NCBI GenBank assembly: GCA_037953745.1
Contig: JBAKBP010007955.1
Location: forward strand, 31,229-95,228
DNA from: Lithodes maja
Taxonomy: Eukaryota; Arthropoda; Malacostraca; Decapoda; Lithodidae
Direction of reading: 5' to 3'
DNA: 64,000 bases
In this document: in pieces, positions 12,926 to 23,614 of the stretch
Position numbering within the stretch: the first letter of the stretch is position 1
How the letters are laid out: every line of letters begins with the position of its first letter
Translations under genes and position numbers: made by a program
The notes under the pieces: model-generated
What the model saw: the letters and a program-made list of their open reading frames with translations, nothing else
What the model was told of the DNA's origin: nothing
Databases searched by the model: none

Positions 12926-13546
12926 GTGTGGGTGAGAATGAAAGTAGGAATACAAACGTGGGTGATTGTATGTGTGTATGCCCCGACAGAGGATATACTT
13001 GAAAGAAAGAAAGAGGAGTTCTGGATGAATGTGGAGGCGTGCCTGGAGAAGTTTGACAAGAACGAAAGAATATTTCTGATTGGGGATATGAATGGTAAGG
13101 TGGGTGATAGGAAAGTTGAGGGAGTGGTGGGAGGGTGGGGGGTACCATCAGAGGTGAATGGGAATGGTAGTGCACTTGTGGACGTATGTGTGGGGAGGAG
13201 GCTGTGGATAGCCAACACCTTCTTCCGACACAGAATGATCCACAGGTACACGTGGAAACGGATGTTGACGATGAAGGATAAGACAGTGGTGGAACGAAAG
13301 TCATTGATTGATTATGTATGTGTGGATGAACGAATGAAGACATCTGTGATGGATGCTAGGGTGTATAGGGGTATTGGAGGGGGTCTGTCTGATCATTATG
13401 TAGTGGTAGCTAAGGTTAGGATACAAAAGAAGTGGGTGAGGAGAGCGGGAGGGAGGCGAGAGGAGGGTGGAATGGTGAGGAGAGTGGAGAGGTTGCAGGA
13501 GGAGGAAGTCAGGGAGGAGTACAGGAGAGCGTGGAAAGACGACTAG
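12926..13546 (+). pseudogene. LINE endonuclease C-terminal part
   Basis: This frame contains the APE-type landmarks VCVYAPT, LIGDMNGKVG (the GDxN block), SLIDYVCVDERM and LSDHYVVVAKV (the SDH block). The first GDxN-preceding blocks of a full endonuclease are missing, so the copy is truncated upstream. The frame runs on into the linker and stops at 13546. The natural continuation is in the next frame, around residue 45 of the RT ORF, so one indel lies close to 13546. The enzyme would nick target DNA to prime reverse transcription. Confidence 0.8.
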
Positions 13547-15657
13547 GTGGGTTCGACCTGGAAGTTATGGAGGAAGTGGAGGAGATGAGCAAGGTGTTTA
13601 AGGATGAGATCTGTGCAGCATGTGAGGAGGTGTGTGGAGTGAGGAGAAGAGGGAGGGGAGTGAAAGGTACAGCATGGTGGACAGAAGAGGTAAGAATAGC
13701 TGTGGAAGAAAAGAAGAAAGCATATAGAGAGTGGTTGGGTAGTAGAGGGAATGAAGATTCCGAGAGACAGAAACGAGCGAGGTACGTGGAGAGTAAGAGG
13801 GTGGTGAAGAGAGTAGTGACGGAAAGTAAGAGAAGAGTAGATGAGGAATTTGGAAGGAATCTGAGTGTAAAATGGAGGGAGAGTAAGAAACTGTTCTGGA
13901 AAGAAGTCAAGAAAGTTAGGGAAGGTAGCAAGGGAAACAGTAAGGGTGTGAAAGATAAGAATGGGAGAATGCTAGCCGAGAAGCAAGAGAGAGTCGAAAG
14001 ATGGAGGGAGTACTTCAGTGAGTTGCTAAATGAAAGGAATGAAGAGCCAGCAAACATAGCTGGATATGGTATGGGAGGGAGAAGAAGAGAAGTAGTGGAG
14101 GAGGAGGTGGGGATCAGGAGGTCAGAAGTGTGGGAAGCCATGAAAAGAGTGAAGTTGGGGAAAGCACCAGGAACAGATGGAGTGTGTGGGGAAATGTTGA
14201 GGTATGGTGGTGAGATAGTGATAGAATGGGTATGGAAAATGTGCAAACTAGCATGGGAGAAGGGGAGTGCACCCGATGACTGGAAGACTGGCATAATAGT
14301 CCCCCTATATAAGGGCAAAGGGGAAAGAGGAGTGTGTGGTAACCACCGAGGAATATGTCTTCTAAGTGTAGTAGGGAAGGTATACAGTAGGGTAGTGATT
14401 GAGAGAGTGAGAGTGAGAACGGAGAAATGGATAGGCGACGAGCAGGGAGGCTTTAGGAAGGGAAGAGGATGTGTAGATCAGATTTTTACCCTGAATTGTG
14501 TTGTGGAGAAGTATCTGGAGAAGAAACAAAAGGTGTATGTTGCCTTTATGGACTTGGAGAAGGCCTATGACAGAGTGGATAGAGAAGGTTTGTGGAAAGT
14601 ACTTAGAATATACGGAGTAGAGGGCAAGTTGCTGAAAGCAGTGAAGAGCATGTATGAGGGTGCAAAGGCGGCAGTACGTGTGGAGAGTGAGCAGAGCGAG
14701 TTCTTTGACCTGAATGTTGGTTTGAAACAGGGGTGTGTGATGTCCCCGTGGTTGTTTACTGTATATATGGATGGAGTTATGAAAGAAATACTATCAAGAG
14801 CAGTGGATGTTGGTGTATTGCTGAAAAGGGAGGGAATTGAGTGGAAGCTACCTATACTGCTGTTTGCGGATGATACAGTTCTGATGAGTGATAATGAATG
14901 GGAGTTGCAGGGTCTGGTAAATGAGTTTGGAACAGTGTGCGAAAAACGGAATTTGAAGGTAAATACGGGGAAGAGCAAGGTTATGGTCTTCGAAAGGGGT
15001 GAAGTCACAGAGTGTGAGGTGAAGCTGAACGGTCAGGCTATGGAGATCGTCAACTCTTTTAAGTATCTGGGCAGTGTGTTGAGTAAAGATGGGACTATGG
15101 ATGAAGAGGTGCGGGAGAGGGTACAACAGGGGAAGAGGGTTGTAGGAACGCTAAAAGCAGTAACAAGAAATAGGGTGGTCAGTATGGAAGTGAAGAAGTC
15201 CTTGCATGACAGTGTGGTAATCCCGACACTGACTTACGGAAGCGAAGCATGGACGTTGGTTGAGAGACTCAGACCAAGAGTGAGAGCAGTGGAAATGAAT
15301 TACTTAAGGAGTGCGTGCGGAATTACATGGAGGGATAGACAGACTAATGAGGAAGTAAGAAGGAGGTGTGGTGTGGAGGTAGATGTGCTGGAAAGTGTGA
15401 AAAGGAACAACTTGAGATGGTTCGGCCATATGGAACGTATGGAAAGCGAGAGAATGACTAAGAGGGTGTACGAGAGCGAGGTGGAGGGACAGAGGGGGAG
15501 AGGTAGACCGAATATGAGGTGGAAGGATGGAGTGAGGAACTACATGAATGAAGGCGGTGCTGGTTGGGGGGAGGGGCGTCGACTAACTGGGGACAGAGGT
15601 GCATGGGGGCGGTTCGTTCGTGGCCACCCCTTCGGGGATCACGGCGTCAGGCAATAG
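13432..15657 (+). CDS. LINE reverse transcriptase, long open frame
   Basis: A 741-codon frame that opens out of register over the preceding endonuclease; its true coding content begins around 13550. RT blocks include KLGKAPGTDGVCGEMLRYGG, VPLYKGKGERGVCGNHRGI, AFMDLEKAYDRVD, VGLKQGCVMSPWLF and the catalytic LLFADDTVLM near residue 478. The C-terminal part contains LTYGSEAWTL, LRWFGHMERM and GRGRPNMRWKDG, typical of this LINE type. The frame is unbroken to its stop, a few bases before the TAGA tail, so the 3' UTR is almost absent. With the endonuclease truncated the copy is not autonomous. Confidence 0.85.
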   Translation: MGEESGREARGGWNGEESGEVAGGGSQGGVQESVERRLGGFDLEVMEEVEEMSKVFKDEICAACEEVCGVRRRGRGVKGTAWWTEEVRIAVEEKKKAYREWLGSRGNEDSERQKRARYVESKRVVKRVVTESKRRVDEEFGRNLSVKWRESKKLFWKEVKKVREGSKGNSKGVKDKNGRMLAEKQERVERWREYFSELLNERNEEPANIAGYGMGGRRREVVEEEVGIRRSEVWEAMKRVKLGKAPGTDGVCGEMLRYGGEIVIEWVWKMCKLAWEKGSAPDDWKTGIIVPLYKGKGERGVCGNHRGICLLSVVGKVYSRVVIERVRVRTEKWIGDEQGGFRKGRGCVDQIFTLNCVVEKYLEKKQKVYVAFMDLEKAYDRVDREGLWKVLRIYGVEGKLLKAVKSMYEGAKAAVRVESEQSEFFDLNVGLKQGCVMSPWLFTVYMDGVMKEILSRAVDVGVLLKREGIEWKLPILLFADDTVLMSDNEWELQGLVNEFGTVCEKRNLKVNTGKSKVMVFERGEVTECEVKLNGQAMEIVNSFKYLGSVLSKDGTMDEEVRERVQQGKRVVGTLKAVTRNRVVSMEVKKSLHDSVVIPTLTYGSEAWTLVERLRPRVRAVEMNYLRSACGITWRDRQTNEEVRRRCGVEVDVLESVKRNNLRWFGHMERMESERMTKRVYESEVEGQRGRGRPNMRWKDGVRNYMNEGGAGWGEGRRLTGDRGAWGRFVRGHPFGDHGVRQ

Positions 15658-15670
15658 ATAGATAGATAGG

Positions 15671-15982
15671 AATAACCTCTTTTGAATCGAAATGGAAAAC
15701 CCAACTTCAGTTAACTCCCAAGTCTCTTTTTAAAGCTAGATATATATATTCAGTGATATTCAGAATTAAACTATTATTTTTGTAAATTAAAAGTACAATA
15801 CACACAAATATTACTATGACTCCTAGAAATACACAACCCGAATCAGTATGAAAAGATACTTTTCACTGTGATTTGACTTAATTATTACTGACCAAATGTA
15901 CAGTACAAGGGAGAGCAGTGAATGTTGGAGTACCCCTCTCATGGAGAGGAAGAGAGAGCAAGTTGCTTGGGTAACTGCTTTG
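15671..15982. other. AT-rich DNA, nothing recognised
   Basis: I see no ORF, array or element end between the LINE tail and the SINE. Confidence 0.4.
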
Positions 15983-16307
15983 CAGAAGATAATAATAATA
16001 ATAATCGGTTTATTTCAAGCCGGCAGCCAATGGGGCTGAAAATACACAGACTTAACCTAGATCCTATCCTAAGGGATCAACAGACTGATCCTTGGCTGCT
16101 AACGAGAGCGCCTACATAGTCCTGAGGGAGTAGGACGTGGGCAGGAGACTTTGTGGGCCCCCTGAGGCCGTCCATCCAGACCGTGCCTTCACGGCCAGGG
16201 AAAGTTTTTGAGAGAACTTCCCCTGCCGGTGCGTAGGATCGAACCCCCGACACCAGAGCTAGCGCTCCCAATACATTGTACTAAGCGCGCTCGGCCACCG
16301 TGACCGT
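15983..16307 (-). mobile_element. tRNA-derived SINE
   Basis: Read on the minus strand the head contains GTGGCCGAGCGC (pol III box A-like) and GGGTTCGATCC (box B) about 45 bases apart, resembling a Leu/Ser-type tRNA. A body follows, and the 3' end is an (ATT)n tail, seen as ataataataat at 15989-16005. The 3' domain, containing aatggggctgaaaata in the plus direction, recurs at about 47603-47640, so it belongs to a repeated family. Target duplications are unclear. Confidence 0.75.
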
Positions 16308-16770
16308 AAAAAGAGATACTGTACAGTGTTGATAAGTGATGATAAATAGGAGCTATAGGGTTTGGCAAATATGTATGTGGTAAAGAGTAGGGTTATGGTC
16401 TTTGAAAGGAATATAGTTACGAAGTATGTAGTCCAAGAGGAAAATATACACGATATAACATAATTAACACAAAGACGGCATGCATTAGGAGATGTAGACA
16501 ATGTATATGCAGAGGATACAAATACAAGAAGAAGAGACACCAAACAAGGACAATGGAAATTAGTCAGGAAAGAACAGAAGAACAAGATGCAAAAATATCA
16601 AGATATCATTAGCTGACATAGTAAAGAAGATACAGTTAAAAGACTAATATAATAATGAACGTAAAGAAAGAAAGAATTGTGCAGGATGAGATAAAGAGGT
16701 TTGGAAGTTAAAAAGAAAAGGAAAACCCCCCACCAACAATAAGACAAAAGAAGGAGATAAATAGTGGAAA
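16308..16770. other. A-rich DNA, nothing recognised
   Basis: Purine-rich sequence with no coding frame I can support. It may contain remnants of a LINE (gtagggttatggtctttgaaagg resembles the LINE at 14980), but the similarity is short. Confidence 0.35.
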
Positions 16771-16870
16771 TTATACAACTACTACTACTACTACTACTAC
16801 TATTTTTTTTAATTTAATATTGTACATACATTATATTTTACAAACATCAGATATTACTCTATTCCTACTA

Positions 16871-16919
<49 letters not shown>
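16771..16919. repeat. (CTA)n microsatellites
   Basis: Two (CTA)n runs, about 16778-16801 and 16868-16919, flank a short AT-rich segment that resembles the 3' tail of element D. Similar trinucleotide tails accompany the D copies at 43.6 and 45.5 kb. Confidence 0.85.
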
Positions 16920-16920
<1 letters not shown>

Positions 16921-17219
16921 TTAAACCACTCAGCCTGTGCATCCCCTCTTTTGACCCTAAACCAGGTCAGAACAGTCATCAAAGCGCCCGACTTGGTAGT
17001 CATTCAGCTACTCCCTATTCCGGGGTAAGCACTCAGACTCGTGGATTACTACTACTACTTTGATTTTTATTTAATATTGTTCATACATTATATTTTACAA
17101 GCATCAGATATTACTATTCTACACCATGCAACTTCAATCCAGTCGCCTCCCTATACGACCCTCTGCCACTGCTGCCTCGTAGTCCACTTCTGCCACCGTC
17201 GCTGGTTGTGGTGCAGACC
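16920..17219 (-). mobile_element. 3' part of element D copy 1 (D1)
   Basis: Contains the same sequence as 43620-43997 (aaccactcag..tgtgcatcccctctt, attccggggtaagcactcagac, and the stretch ending gttgtggtgcagacc). The match stops at gcagacc, where the CR1 3' end begins. The rest of D1 resumes near 22112. D1 is therefore split by CR1. Confidence 0.8.
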
Positions 17220-17442
17220 GTCTTAAGAACACAAGAACATAAGAAAATGGGAGTCTGCAGAAAGCCGATTGGCCTAAGCAAGGCAGATCCCTGTCCCACA
17301 CAACCCCAGTTCAATTACAAAGCCCAATTATAGGCTCAACAATCTAATACCCTGAGGATCATCTTACCAAAACGGTTAGATATTAACGCAAGATTATGGG
17401 GGTCTGCAGAGCGCTGATTGGCCCAACCCGGCTGATCCCCCT

Positions 17443-18966
17443 TCACACCCAACCCTTCTCGTCCATATGCTTATCCAATTTTATCTTAAAGCTCCCTACC
17501 GTTTTAGATCCCACTATAGCACTTGGTAGTCCATTCCACCCATCTACAACTCTGCTACCAAACCAATATTTGCCTATATCTTTTCTGAAACGAAATTTAT
17601 CTAATTTGAAACCATTGGTACGAGTTCTTTCGCTATCACTGAGCTTTAGTACATTTGTCATGTCCCCTTTGTTAATCCCACTAACCCACTTGAACACCTC
17701 AATCATATCCCCTCTAACTCTGCGTCTCTCTAACGAATGTAAACCTAATTTCTTCAACCTTTCTTCATACGAAAGATTTCTAATATTATGGATCATTTTT
17801 GTCATTCTACGCTGTACTCTCTCCAATGAATCTATGTCCATTCTGTAATAAGGACACCAAAATTGGACAGCATAATCCATATGGGGTCTCACTAATGACA
17901 AGTAAAGTTTTAAGATAACATCAGCAGTTCTGTTACTCACACTCCTAGAGATGAACCTGAGAATCCTGTTTGCCTTATTACGAACGCTTATACACTGTTT
18001 TCTAGGCTTCAAATCATTGCTAACAAACACACCTAGATCTTTCTCGCAGTCTGAATTTTCTAATTCTAAATTAGCTAGTTTATATTTAACATTTGTTTGC
18101 ATCTTCCCTATCTTTAATACCTTGCATTTGTCAATGTTAAACTTCATCTGCCAATTTACTGACCATTCATGTAAGATATATAGATCCCTTTGGAGGCACT
18201 CTATATCGCTATCTGAATCAATTGATCTCCCAATTTTAGTATCGTCTGCGAATTTACTTATCCTACTAGTTATACCTAAATCTAGGTCATTTATGTATAG
18301 AAGAAACAACAGGGGACCTAATACCGATCCCTGGGGGACACCACTTTTGACTGCTCCCCACTCTGACTTGGTACCATTTATGCTGACTCTCTGTTTCCTA
18401 CCAATTAGCCATGACCTAATCCATCCCAACAACGATCCTCCTATTTCATGTGCCTCAACCTTTCTCATCAATCTCTCATGAGGGACTCTGTCGAAAGCTT
18501 TACTGAAATCTAAATAAATAATATCATATGACTTGTCACTATCTACTGCTTCATATACCTCTGAGGAAAAGCTAAGCAAATTAGTAAGGCAAGAACGTCC
18601 CTGAGTGAATCCATGCTGAGAAGAATTTATTAAGTTAAATTTGTCTAAGTGGCTTCTAATTTTCCTAGCAATAATAGACTCTAGCAACTTTCCTATGATT
18701 GATGTGAGACTAATGGGACGGTAATTGGATGCTATCGATTTATCACCTTTTTTGAAGATCGGAACTACATTTGCAAGCTTCCAAGCTTCTGGAACTAAAC
18801 CTGTTTCTAAAGACTTGTTAAATAAAAATGCTAATGGGCTACTTAACTCATCTCTGCATTCTTTTAATACTCTAGCATATACCTCGTCAGGACCAGGCGA
18901 TTTTTGAGGTTTCAGTCTGTCAATTTCCTTAAGCACATCATTTCTACTTATACTAACTATACTTAA
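17443..18966 (-). pseudogene. CR1 ORF2 reverse transcriptase part
   Basis: This is the RT and C-terminal part of CR1 ORF2. Motifs in order are LKPQKSPGPDEVYARVLKE, NYRPISLTSIIGKLLESII, IIYLDFSKAFDRVPH, SGVPQGSVLGPLLFLLYIND and the catalytic SKFADDTKIG. The C-terminal region has VRPHMDYAVQFW, LERVQRRMTKMI and ends with a typical ERTRTNGFKL...FGSRVVDGWNGLP block. The frame is open throughout and continues upstream through the MITE junction at TTAA 18963-18966. The open frame reaches 19050 only because the MITE end happens to lack a stop there. It would copy CR1 RNA onto nicked DNA. Confidence 0.9.
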
Positions 18967-19604
18967 CCCGGGAACTGCCGAGAGACTCTTAAGAGTTCCC
19001 CCGGCGGACTGCGGGAAGACTCTTAAGAGTAAGGGAAAACAAAAATCCATTTAAAACACCCCCCCCCCCCCCCAAAAAAAAAAAAATTGTATTTTAATTT
19101 TTTTAATTTTTTATTTTTGTTTGCCCCTGGGCCATGCCAAATATCACTCCTCCACCTCCCCTCCTTCCCCACTTTCCTCCCCTCCTTCAGTTATCACCTA
19201 TTTTCCCTGTTATTCCCTTATTCTGTGGTTTATTTTCGTGCTAACATTAGCGAGTTGGTAGCAGGGCGTTGTCATCACTGTTACCAAGCGTGGGAAAGAG
19301 CGAGAGAGAGACTATTGCGGAACAGTGTCTCTCCAGACAAGGGGAGGGGTGGAGGGCAGGGAGGTTGCCTCAGCCATACATTATGTAACTCCCGGCCTGT
19401 ATCGACGATTTTGACCATCCAAACGCTGTTTCCACTTGTTTTATTGTTGTAACAGGTTAATACCTTTATAATCAACCTATAATAGGTGCATATGGATAAG
19501 TATTAATGCTATTTATGGTAAAATAACGATGTTAGTGATGGGAACAGCTCAAATACGTCAGCACAGGAGTGTGGTGTCTCATACCCCCATGTGCACTTCT
19601 TAGG
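18967..19604. mobile_element. piggyBac-like MITE inserted in CR1 ORF2
   Basis: Flanked by TTAA on both sides (18963-18966 and 19605-19608). The inner ends read CCCGGGAACTGC (left) and, in complement, CCTAAGAAGTGC (right), 8 of 12 identical and both starting CC. Removing the insert plus one TTAA (642 bp) keeps the CR1 frame exactly. It has no coding capacity, poly-C and poly-A runs at 19056-19086, and near its left end a repeated GACTCTTAAGAGT palindrome. Confidence 0.75.
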
Positions 19605-21070
19605 TTAACATATTTTCTATACTATCACTATATACCATATTGACTTCTGGAATCTGTGCCAAATTTTCATTAGTGAAAACGGAAAGAAACTGACTATTTA
19701 ATGTACTGCACATTTCTAAATCATTTTCTGTTATTTCTCCTATTGAAGTTTTTAGGGGGCCTATTACATCTCTAACTTTAGATTTATATAGTTGGTAAAA
19801 AGCTTTAGGGTTATTTTTTGAGTCACTGACTATCCTTATTTCATAATTTCTTTTTGCTTTCCTGATTTCCTTTTTGACCTGTCTTGATAGAGTCTGATAG
19901 TATATATGTAGATGATTTTCGACTTTCTTTATTTTTCTATATATTCCTTTCTTTTTTCCTATAAGATCTATTAGCTTATTAGTCATCCATTTTGGTTGGT
20001 TCTGCGGCGATCTAAATCTTCTTTTAGGGATATATTTATTTTAAGCATTGTGGAGTGAAGCAATAAACTGGTTATATGTAGGTGGCAAGTTTAACTCTGG
20101 CATATCCTGACTTAATTGCTTAACAATAGGGTCCACCCTTAAGTCTCTTCTTAGCCCACCATAATCGGCTTTTCTGAAATCGGGGATAAGTGTCGTATTC
20201 TCTTTAGCATTCCCATTCCCTGTATATTAAAATAAATAGATTTATGATCGCTATTTCCTAGGTGGTCACCAATCTCTACATCATTTATCATATGTTCATT
20301 GTTACTGAAAACTAAATCAAGAATATTAATACCTCTAGTCGGCGTATCTATGAATTGAAATAAAAAACTATCTTGTACTACCTCAATAAACTCTACTGAA
20401 TCGGAGTCGCCTATTTGGTGCTGCCAATCAATGTTCGGAAAATTAAAATCCCCCATAATGCACACATTGCTAAACCTTGATGCTATTTTAATTTCCTCCC
20501 ATAACGATGTTCCGCCATTTCTACTCATATTAGGCGGTCTATATATAACTCCAATAACTATGGTCTCACTACCTTCGTTAACCTCTACCCAAACACTTTC
20601 ATTATCATTATTTAGTCTAATACCTGATTTAATACAGCTTTTTAATGTACTCCTGACAAACACTGCTATACCCCCGCCCCTCCTACTTGTTCGGTCATAT
20701 TTAAACAAACTATATCCTGGAATATCAAATTCTGCTAAAAAATGCCTAGATTCTGTATTAATCCACGTTTCAGTTAGCGCTATTATGTCTATATTTTCTT
20801 GCTAACGAGTGCTCTAAGTTCGTTAATTTTGTTACATAAACTCCTACAATTTGTATAATATACCCTCAACCTATTACTTTTATTTGCAACTAATTTTCTA
20901 TTGTTTTTAGCTAACTTATTATTTCCTGTTGAACTACTAGCTCTAGACGGAAATACTACTCTATCAGTATTCACATCTTTACTATCAGTTACATGTGTAG
21001 TGTTATCGATACTACTATTACACATCACTATATTCGCACTATCTTGACTGATTATTTCTATTTTACTCAC
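19605..21070 (-). pseudogene. CR1 ORF2 endonuclease and linker, broken
   Basis: ORF2 upstream of the MITE is present in three frames. 20789-21070 holds the endonuclease start (RLRVYYTNCRSLCNKINEL). 20151-20708 holds the rest (RRGGGIAVFV, VIGVIYRPP, CIMGDFNFPNIDW, ILDLVFSN, GNSDHKSIYF). 19605-19986 holds the linker to RT (KWMTNKLIDLI, ending NMVYSDSIENM at the MITE). Frameshifts lie near 20805 and about 20215, and an in-frame TAA is near 20039. These are ordinary decay of a dead copy. The endonuclease would cut the target site. Confidence 0.85.
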
Positions 21071-21136
21071 TGGTTTGTCACATGAAGTACCTGCTCCATA
21101 TGGAGACAGTATTTTACTTACATACCCAGGTTTTTT

Positions 21137-22024
21137 TTAACAAAACCCCGCAACAATCTTGTCCAGTGAGCTGGCCAAGGTCGAAACTCCTAGTCGAGAA
21201 AGATGTACTCCATCCTGGGCATACAGTTCATCCTTATCATAGAAGTAGGTCCAGTTATCTAGGAATGGTATTGACTTTGCCTTGCAATACTTCTCCAGCC
21301 GGCTATTTACACCAATAGCCCTGGAGGACCATTCCCTCCGTACCCCTCTTCTTGGCAGGATACTGTGTACCACAGGAAATCCACCCTTCTCCTTGATCCT
21401 CTCCAGCATTTCCTGGTACTTGGTCAGCAACTCCTCAGTCCTGCATCTCCATATGTCATTGGACCCCGCGTTGATGAAGATGATGGGGTCCTCCCCACCC
21501 ACTTCTAGGACACCATCCATCTTCTCTGCCACCCTCCCGACTCCGGCTCCAGGTAGGCAGACAACTTTACTAACATGAGTGTTAGTAGCCCCGCCAAGGT
21601 ACCTAACCATTGAATCACCGACAATGAACTTATCTTTTATCCGTTGTCGGCGTGTAGCAGGAGTTGTAGCAGTAACAGCAGCAGACTCCCCCCCCCCCTC
21701 CCCTCTCACTGTCTCGATGATCGCCACTTCCTCGCCATCACTCTCATCAGCCAAGGTGCTGAAGTTGTTGTGGGTCTTGAGTGGCTGCCTTTTCAGCTTG
21801 CAGGCCGTTGCACTGGTTGACACCACTTTCCAAGGGGCTTCACGATCCTTGGGAACACTTCCGGTAGCCTCACACTTCTTCTTCGCCATAGCTAGTCTCA
21901 AGGCCAAATTTTCATCTTTGAGACACTGAATCTCCTGCTCCACACTCTCCAGTCTTTCTTGCAAAGCAAGACAAAGCTGGAGAGTATGGGAGGAGACAGC
22001 AGACTCATCAACAACAGCCATCAC
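21137..22024 (-). CDS. CR1 ORF1 protein with SGNH/esterase-like domain
   Basis: An intact 295-codon frame. The first ~50 residues form a leucine-rich, heptad-like segment (LCLALQERLESVEQEIQCLKDENLALRL) that should be a coiled coil. A low-complexity acidic linker follows. From about residue 130 there is an SGNH-hydrolase-type domain: FIVGDSMVRYLGG with the nucleophile Ser at 138, NAGSNDIWR with the Asn at 189, and DGVHLSRLG with Asp 271 and His 274. Esterase-like ORF1 proteins are established for part of the CR1 clade. The full catalytic set is present here although ORF2 of the same copy is dead. It is expected to bind LINE RNA; the esterase substrate is unknown. Confidence 0.85.
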   Translation of the reverse strand: MMAVVDESAVSSHTLQLCLALQERLESVEQEIQCLKDENLALRLAMAKKKCEATGSVPKDREAPWKVVSTSATACKLKRQPLKTHNNFSTLADESDGEEVAIIETVRGEGGGESAAVTATTPATRRQRIKDKFIVGDSMVRYLGGATNTHVSKVVCLPGAGVGRVAEKMDGVLEVGGEDPIIFINAGSNDIWRCRTEELLTKYQEMLERIKEKGGFPVVHSILPRRGVRREWSSRAIGVNSRLEKYCKAKSIPFLDNWTYFYDKDELYAQDGVHLSRLGVSTLASSLDKIVAGFC

Positions 22025-22111
22025 TAAGAAAGTTTACTAGGACCTCACTAAGGGTAAACAGGTTCACTAGCGGTCACTGGGGACGTCCGCACTGGTCAAG
22101 GGTCAGAGGGC

Positions 22112-23173
22112 AACTGAGCAAGCATAGTAGTGCTGATCTGAGCAATGAGAAAGATAGACGGCACCTCATCCAGGCTACGACGTGGCTCCTGGGCTGTTGC
22201 TTTTTCTCTGCGATGATCTCTGCAAGCCTTGAATAGAAGCACTGGGCCCTGGGTCCCATCCCTCCAGATGTGGTAAAGACTAGTTGGGTAAAGCTGCCTT
22301 GTTCGATATTTAAGATCCTTTCCCCATATGCCCTGACCTTCTCTTGTTCGTTCCTCTTGTGTGCAGCATCCAGAGACAGCTCGCTGTAGCTATGGGCCAT
22401 TGGGTCAAATACTCTTATGTCAAAGAACGCTCGCTGTGCAATTGTCCAAAAAACCTCTTGCACTAACATCCACTCGTGCTTCATGGGATGTGTTGGCCGT
22501 CCTGTGCTGCAAGATCTCTCCATCCAAGGGAATCAGTGATGGTTCATGCACCACATCTCTACACACACCCCTGAGCATGTTCGCCGTTACATCTCTTACT
22601 TCATCGTGCCTGATGCTGATGAATCCTCCTTTCTTACATATCATGGAGTGGTCAGCATCGTTGTTGGTTCCACAAACACATTGATCGGGCAGTCCTTCAA
22701 TCGGCCAATCATACCTCAGTGCAATAGCATAATTAAATTCTTGTTTGTTGAGATTGAAGCCTTTTGCCTTGATTGGTAGTGTTGTCAGCCAATTTGAAGC
22801 ACCCGTTTCTTGTGCTATTTGTAGTTTTCTTGTTAGTCTACAGGAAAGTTGTCCCATCAATTGTGCCAGGTAATTTTTTTGTGAGTTTTGCCGCTCTGAC
22901 GTGATGGTCTTTCTGATGTTGTAGATGTCCGTCTGGTCCACTTCACCGTCAGAATCTTGTGCTACGATACGGTCAGTGAGAGATCCTGTTATCTTTACCG
23001 AGTTCAGGTATTCCGTTGTCGCCCTCCTCACTGGGTTGATGATTCCCAGCCCTCCCAACCTAGAAGGCAGTGCGAGCAACTCCCTCTCTGTATCACTCGG
23101 GGTGTGCGACTTTACCCATGCTGGGATGAGTTTGTCTCTGATGGCATCTTCCAGCGGTTAAAGTAATGCGCTC
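22112..23173 (-). pseudogene. Element D copy 1 (D1), 5' part of the fragment
   Basis: Carries the same C-terminal pol-like region as D2 (43913-45280), here split over frames 22420-23079 and 22112-22523 by a frameshift near 22440. Recognisable parts are LPSRLGGLGIINPV, CVCGTNNDADHSMICKKGGF, RHDEVRDVTANML and VDVSARGF, then the C-terminal block AFFDIRVFDPMAHSYSELSL. It is interrupted by CR1 on its 3' side and by LTR element B on its 5' side: D2 continues past aagtaatgcgct, whereas D1 runs into the LTR of B at 23174. Confidence 0.8.
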
Positions 23174-23605
23174 TGTGACGCATGTCGAGTATGAGCATGC
23201 TGTACAGAACGCCCAGTCAGGCCCCACTCTCGCTAGGATCGTCAGGGCAGGAACTTTGGCTGTAGTCTGTGTAGAGTTTCCTAACTCAGTTTATGTGAAC
23301 CGTTGTACTATAAGTATTATCATTATGTATTTTGTTTTCTTCTAAGTCAACGAGTTCTATTTTATATCATTAGATATAAGTATTGTGTGTGGGACTTGTA
23401 TGTAATGATGAGAGGAGAGAGTTATGTAACGTGGCGGGGGGATTAGTGAGTCCGCCACGCGGGCCGGTAGGCCTAATTCCCTCCTCCCTTCCTCCCTTTC
23501 AGCGCGTGGGAAGTTCTTTGTCAATCCCAGATTGAGAGAATATGACGTCATGATTGCCAGTGGGCGGTCCTTAAGTAGTTTGAGATATGCCGCTAGAGGG
23601 CCGAG

Positions 23606-23614
23606 TATAAAAAG
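23606..23614 (+). promoter_or_regulatory. TATA-like box in 5' LTR of B
   Basis: TATAAAAAG about 430 bases into the LTR, conserved in all four family-1 LTRs. Probable promoter of the element. Confidence 0.5.

Larger units (their letters stand above)
12912..15670 (+). mobile_element. 5'-truncated non-LTR retrotransposon (APE-type, RTE-like)
   Basis: This is a LINE fragment with the C-terminal half of an AP-endonuclease domain followed by a reverse transcriptase, ending in a short (TAGA)n tail at 15652-15669, as RTE-like elements often do. The 5' end begins in mid-endonuclease, the usual result of incomplete reverse transcription. One frameshift separates endonuclease and RT near 13546. The assignment to the RTE group rests on the tail and overall motif style and is not certain. 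Confidence 0.8.
17220..22111 (-). mobile_element. CR1-type LINE, nearly full length, interrupted by a MITE
   Basis: On the minus strand there is a short 5' leader, ORF1 (21137-22024), ORF2 endonuclease and RT pieces (17443-21070), and a 3' UTR ending in copies of an 8-bp-like motif (ttcttatgttcttgtgttc, around 17225-17245 in the complement), as CR1 elements do. It lies inside element D; copy D2 shows the empty site. A 638-bp TTAA-flanked insert at 18967-19604 splits ORF2 without shifting frame. Independent frameshifts and a stop make ORF2 inactive. The 5' end is approximate. Confidence 0.85.

Noticed and set aside
13509..14318. 269-codon minus-strand ORF
   Set aside because: A shadow of the LINE RT on the other strand. 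Its Ser/Thr/Leu/Pro-rich composition is the antisense of purine-rich coding DNA.
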